Shown: in pieces, positions 61,824 through 64,000 of the stretch
Position numbering within the stretch: position 1 is the stretch's first letter
How the letters are laid out: each line of letters opens with the position of its first letter
NCBI GenBank assembly: GCA_037576195.1
Contig: CM075104.1
Span: 17,810,211-17,874,210 of the forward strand
Source of the DNA: Phytoseiulus persimilis
Taxonomy: Eukaryota; Arthropoda; Arachnida; Mesostigmata; Phytoseiidae
Length of the DNA: 64,000 nt
Reading direction: 5' to 3'
Program-made: the position numbers and the translations under genes
Notes under the pieces: model-generated
The model's input: the letters and a program-made list of their open reading frames with translations, nothing else
What the model was told of the DNA's origin: nothing
Database searches by the model: none

Positions 61824-63755
61824 CGACTGCGTCGCACTGGAAAGAAGGAACGAAGCAGAAAGGTCTTTTAGTTCGGTGAATTTTATCAGACTATTGGCTT
61901 TGCAGGGATCTGTGCAGTGTCTGAACTGCTTGCGGCTGCTGCAACATTTGCAACATGGAGTGCAAATCAAAACCAGGCGCCGCTTCAACCCTCTCAGCAC
62001 AATCAGAGAAGCCGGAGGAAAATCGCGCCCCTCCTGAAGAGGTATTATGCCCCGCTAGGAATCTTCCTGCCGTCGAGTCGGCATTCTGGAAACGAGAGCG
62101 TTCTTTTCGAAGCACGACTAGACGCTGAAAAATGACTGCACCGAGAGGTGGAACACGACAGGAGCAAACCTGGCAGCGTTCGTGATTGGAAATCGTTCGT
62201 CAGAGCATATTCCCTCTTCGCTCTCCACTGAGGAGTCGAAGCAAATCGGGGCTGCCTCCCGCGGCCAAGAGGGACCGCAAATCGTTCGACTCCGCTGCCC
62301 CGCTCAGCCCGAAGGTAACTTGAGATTTGTTCTTTTCCGTACAAGGAACTCGGGGAACGGACGGATCCATAACTGAAACTGCCTTGCGCGATACATCGAT
62401 ATACCTTGTGTGACCGTTAGAGCGCTCTCATTTGCGCTAGAGACAACGAGGAAGCGGTCATTCTCATTGCCCTCGCTAAAATATGGATTCACGCAAACAT
62501 CACCTCAATGCAATACGTCAATCAGCCTAACGATTCCCCTGCTCTCGGCGAACGTCGGACTTTCGGAGCCGTCGTTGTCGGAAGCCCTGACGGCTTTCTC
62601 CGAAACAAGTTTCCTTCCGCGACCACCCTCCTCTCGTCTCCGTCCATTCCGCAGAGAAAACAGCAGACTCAGAAGTCAAAGCAGAGAATACCGACGTCAG
62701 ACCAGACAAAGGATCGTTTTTCTGCGTAACAATGCGACAAAAGGGTTCCCCGTGTTCCCGCCAGTTGATATCAGGCTGTGTATGAGGATTGCATGTGATC
62801 TACATGAATATAGGTAGACCTGCGGCGAGCTGTGGTCTGCTGTACAGGGACTGACACCAATAAGCTCTCGCGTTACGCGACAGACGAGGCGGTAAGTGTA
62901 AAGCCGTTTCGATGCCACTGCCAGACGCAAGCGGCCAGACTCGACGCCCGCGCAGCGCACGATCACACGAAAATTTCACGCCGGAATGATCAGTCTTGAG
63001 CCGACAGACGTCTGCAGGGTGCCTTTCGGGAATCGGGCTCCAGTCTTGAATCGGCACGTACATGCTGACTCCGTCCACAGAATCGGTCGATTAGCTGATT
63101 GCACCAAGCGTGCGTGAAGAGAGGAAAAACCTCTCGGAAATATGAGAGCTCTTGAGACTCGATACCGGTCCTTGCACGTGATTCGATCCGCAATTATCCT
63201 CCCCGAGTTTGGATCCCGTCGAACTCACGCGTTCGTGCTTAGGGCTCAGGTCATCTCAGCCGCCGTTTGTCTAACCGCTGTACTTCAAGCAGTCCCTCGA
63301 ATCTCGATCAACACCGATATCGAGAATTTGCAGTTCTTTTCCAAAGTCCCCGGGTGTCTCATCCTCCACCTTCCGTCCGGTGGCTTCCCGGTATTAAGAC
63401 ACACACATGTTTGCCTCGTTTGATGAGGCCGCCGGGAAGCAGTAAAGCGGAAAGGTCATCTTGGCCGAGTCCTCGGAGCGAGCCCGCTTCGACCCAGCGC
63501 AGCCGGCGTAACGCGAACTCCAATTTGGGGAGCTTTGACGAGCTGCACAAGCTGCCCTCAAGCAGCCAGCTTACCGCGGAGTAGTCAACAGTCGTATGAA
63601 GCCTAGGACGAAGCCCTTCGATTCCAATCAAATAATCCGATCCTCTTTGCAGGATCAATGAGAAACGGGAGGATCAAATTTTTTAGTCAGATTGTCGCTA
63701 TTCCTCCTCATCCCGCGGTCAAACGAAACCTTGAGACTCACAACGCGGAGACGAC
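61824..63755. other. Upstream region of the GPCR gene, nothing else recognised
   Basis: The GPCR frame stays open upstream of the chosen ATG to about 62000 but with cysteine-rich sequence unlike a receptor N-terminus, so it is probably 5' UTR. The promoter should lie in this 1.9 kb. No TATA box or repeat stands out. Confidence 0.4.
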
Positions 63756-64000
63756 CTAATCAAGTAGCGACGATTCCGGATTCTCACGAACAATGTATTT
63801 GGGAAAGAATCCGCATGGAGTCGTGAAGGCTTCGGCCGGCAGAGATTGGAAACCGCAGCCTTGTGGGCTCAGCGTAATCGTATGATCCCCAGCGAAGTCG
63901 ATCCGCCGGAATCCCGGGGAGGCTTCGCTACCATTCATCTCAGAGGTTCCAACGTATGTACACGTGTCCTTCGAGGCGTCGTCCGACAGCAACCGTTTCG
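63756..64000 (-). CDS. 3' end of an unidentified gene, cut by the window edge
   Basis: An open minus-strand frame runs from the window end to a TAG at 63758-63756. It encodes about 80 residues with coding-like third-base choice (GAC, GCC, TCG, ACG, CTG). It includes TCTYVGTSEMNGS, GFRRIDFAGDHTITL and FTTPCGFFPKYIVREN and ends in SSLLD. No domain recognised. It reads as the terminal exon of a gene that lies mostly beyond the window; no acceptor is needed within it. Confidence 0.5.
   Translation of the reverse strand, partial: KRLLSDDASKDTCTYVGTSEMNGSEASPGFRRIDFAGDHTITLSPQGCGFQSLPAEAFTTPCGFFPKYIVRENPESSLLD

Overview
This window is animal nuclear DNA. Its protein-coding genes are split by introns with standard GT-AG boundaries (one clear GC-AG case), one Pol III tRNA gene lies inside an intron, and there are no bacterial-style operons. 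Base composition is near 50% GC and recognised introns run from under 100 bp to a few kb. The gene content (kynurenine aminotransferase, insulin-degrading enzyme, SUMO-like-domain protein, neuromedin-U/CAPA/pyrokinin-type GPCR, BTB protein) fits an arthropod. A mite-like, relatively compact genome is my best guess, but nothing here proves the species.

Layout. 1-5.3 kb: a five-exon M16 metalloprotease gene of the insulin-degrading-enzyme type (+) with an N-terminal membrane segment; its first intron carries an antisense tRNA-Gly(GCC) gene. 5.3-6.5 kb: a two-exon NFATC2IP/Rad60-type gene (-), convergent with the protease, the two genes sharing a 3' end. 7.75-12.7 kb: a kynurenine aminotransferase gene (+) of nine recognised exons whose reading frame is broken repeatedly, mostly in short homopolymers. 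15.5-17.6 kb: an intronless BTB-domain gene (+). 23.3-24.8 kb: a three-exon gene (+) for a small secreted Gly/Ser/Met/Phe-rich protein. 24.8-55.3 kb: about 30 kb with no recognisable gene, containing a long foldback element (42.6-43.4 kb), a short palindromic repeat and a small tandem repeat. 55.4-61.8 kb: a complete seven-exon peptide GPCR gene (-). A second copy of the short palindromic repeat sits in one of its introns. 63.76-64 kb: the 3' end of an unidentified gene (-) that runs off the window.

The genes do not form an obvious pathway; this looks like ordinary eukaryotic gene order. The most informative oddities are the clustered homopolymer frameshifts in the aminotransferase (with one identical event in the protease), the TA-bounded foldback element, the two-copy palindromic repeat family, the membrane anchor on the protease, and the GC-AG donor in the GPCR. 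I found no CRISPR, prophage or other multi-gene defence-like system.
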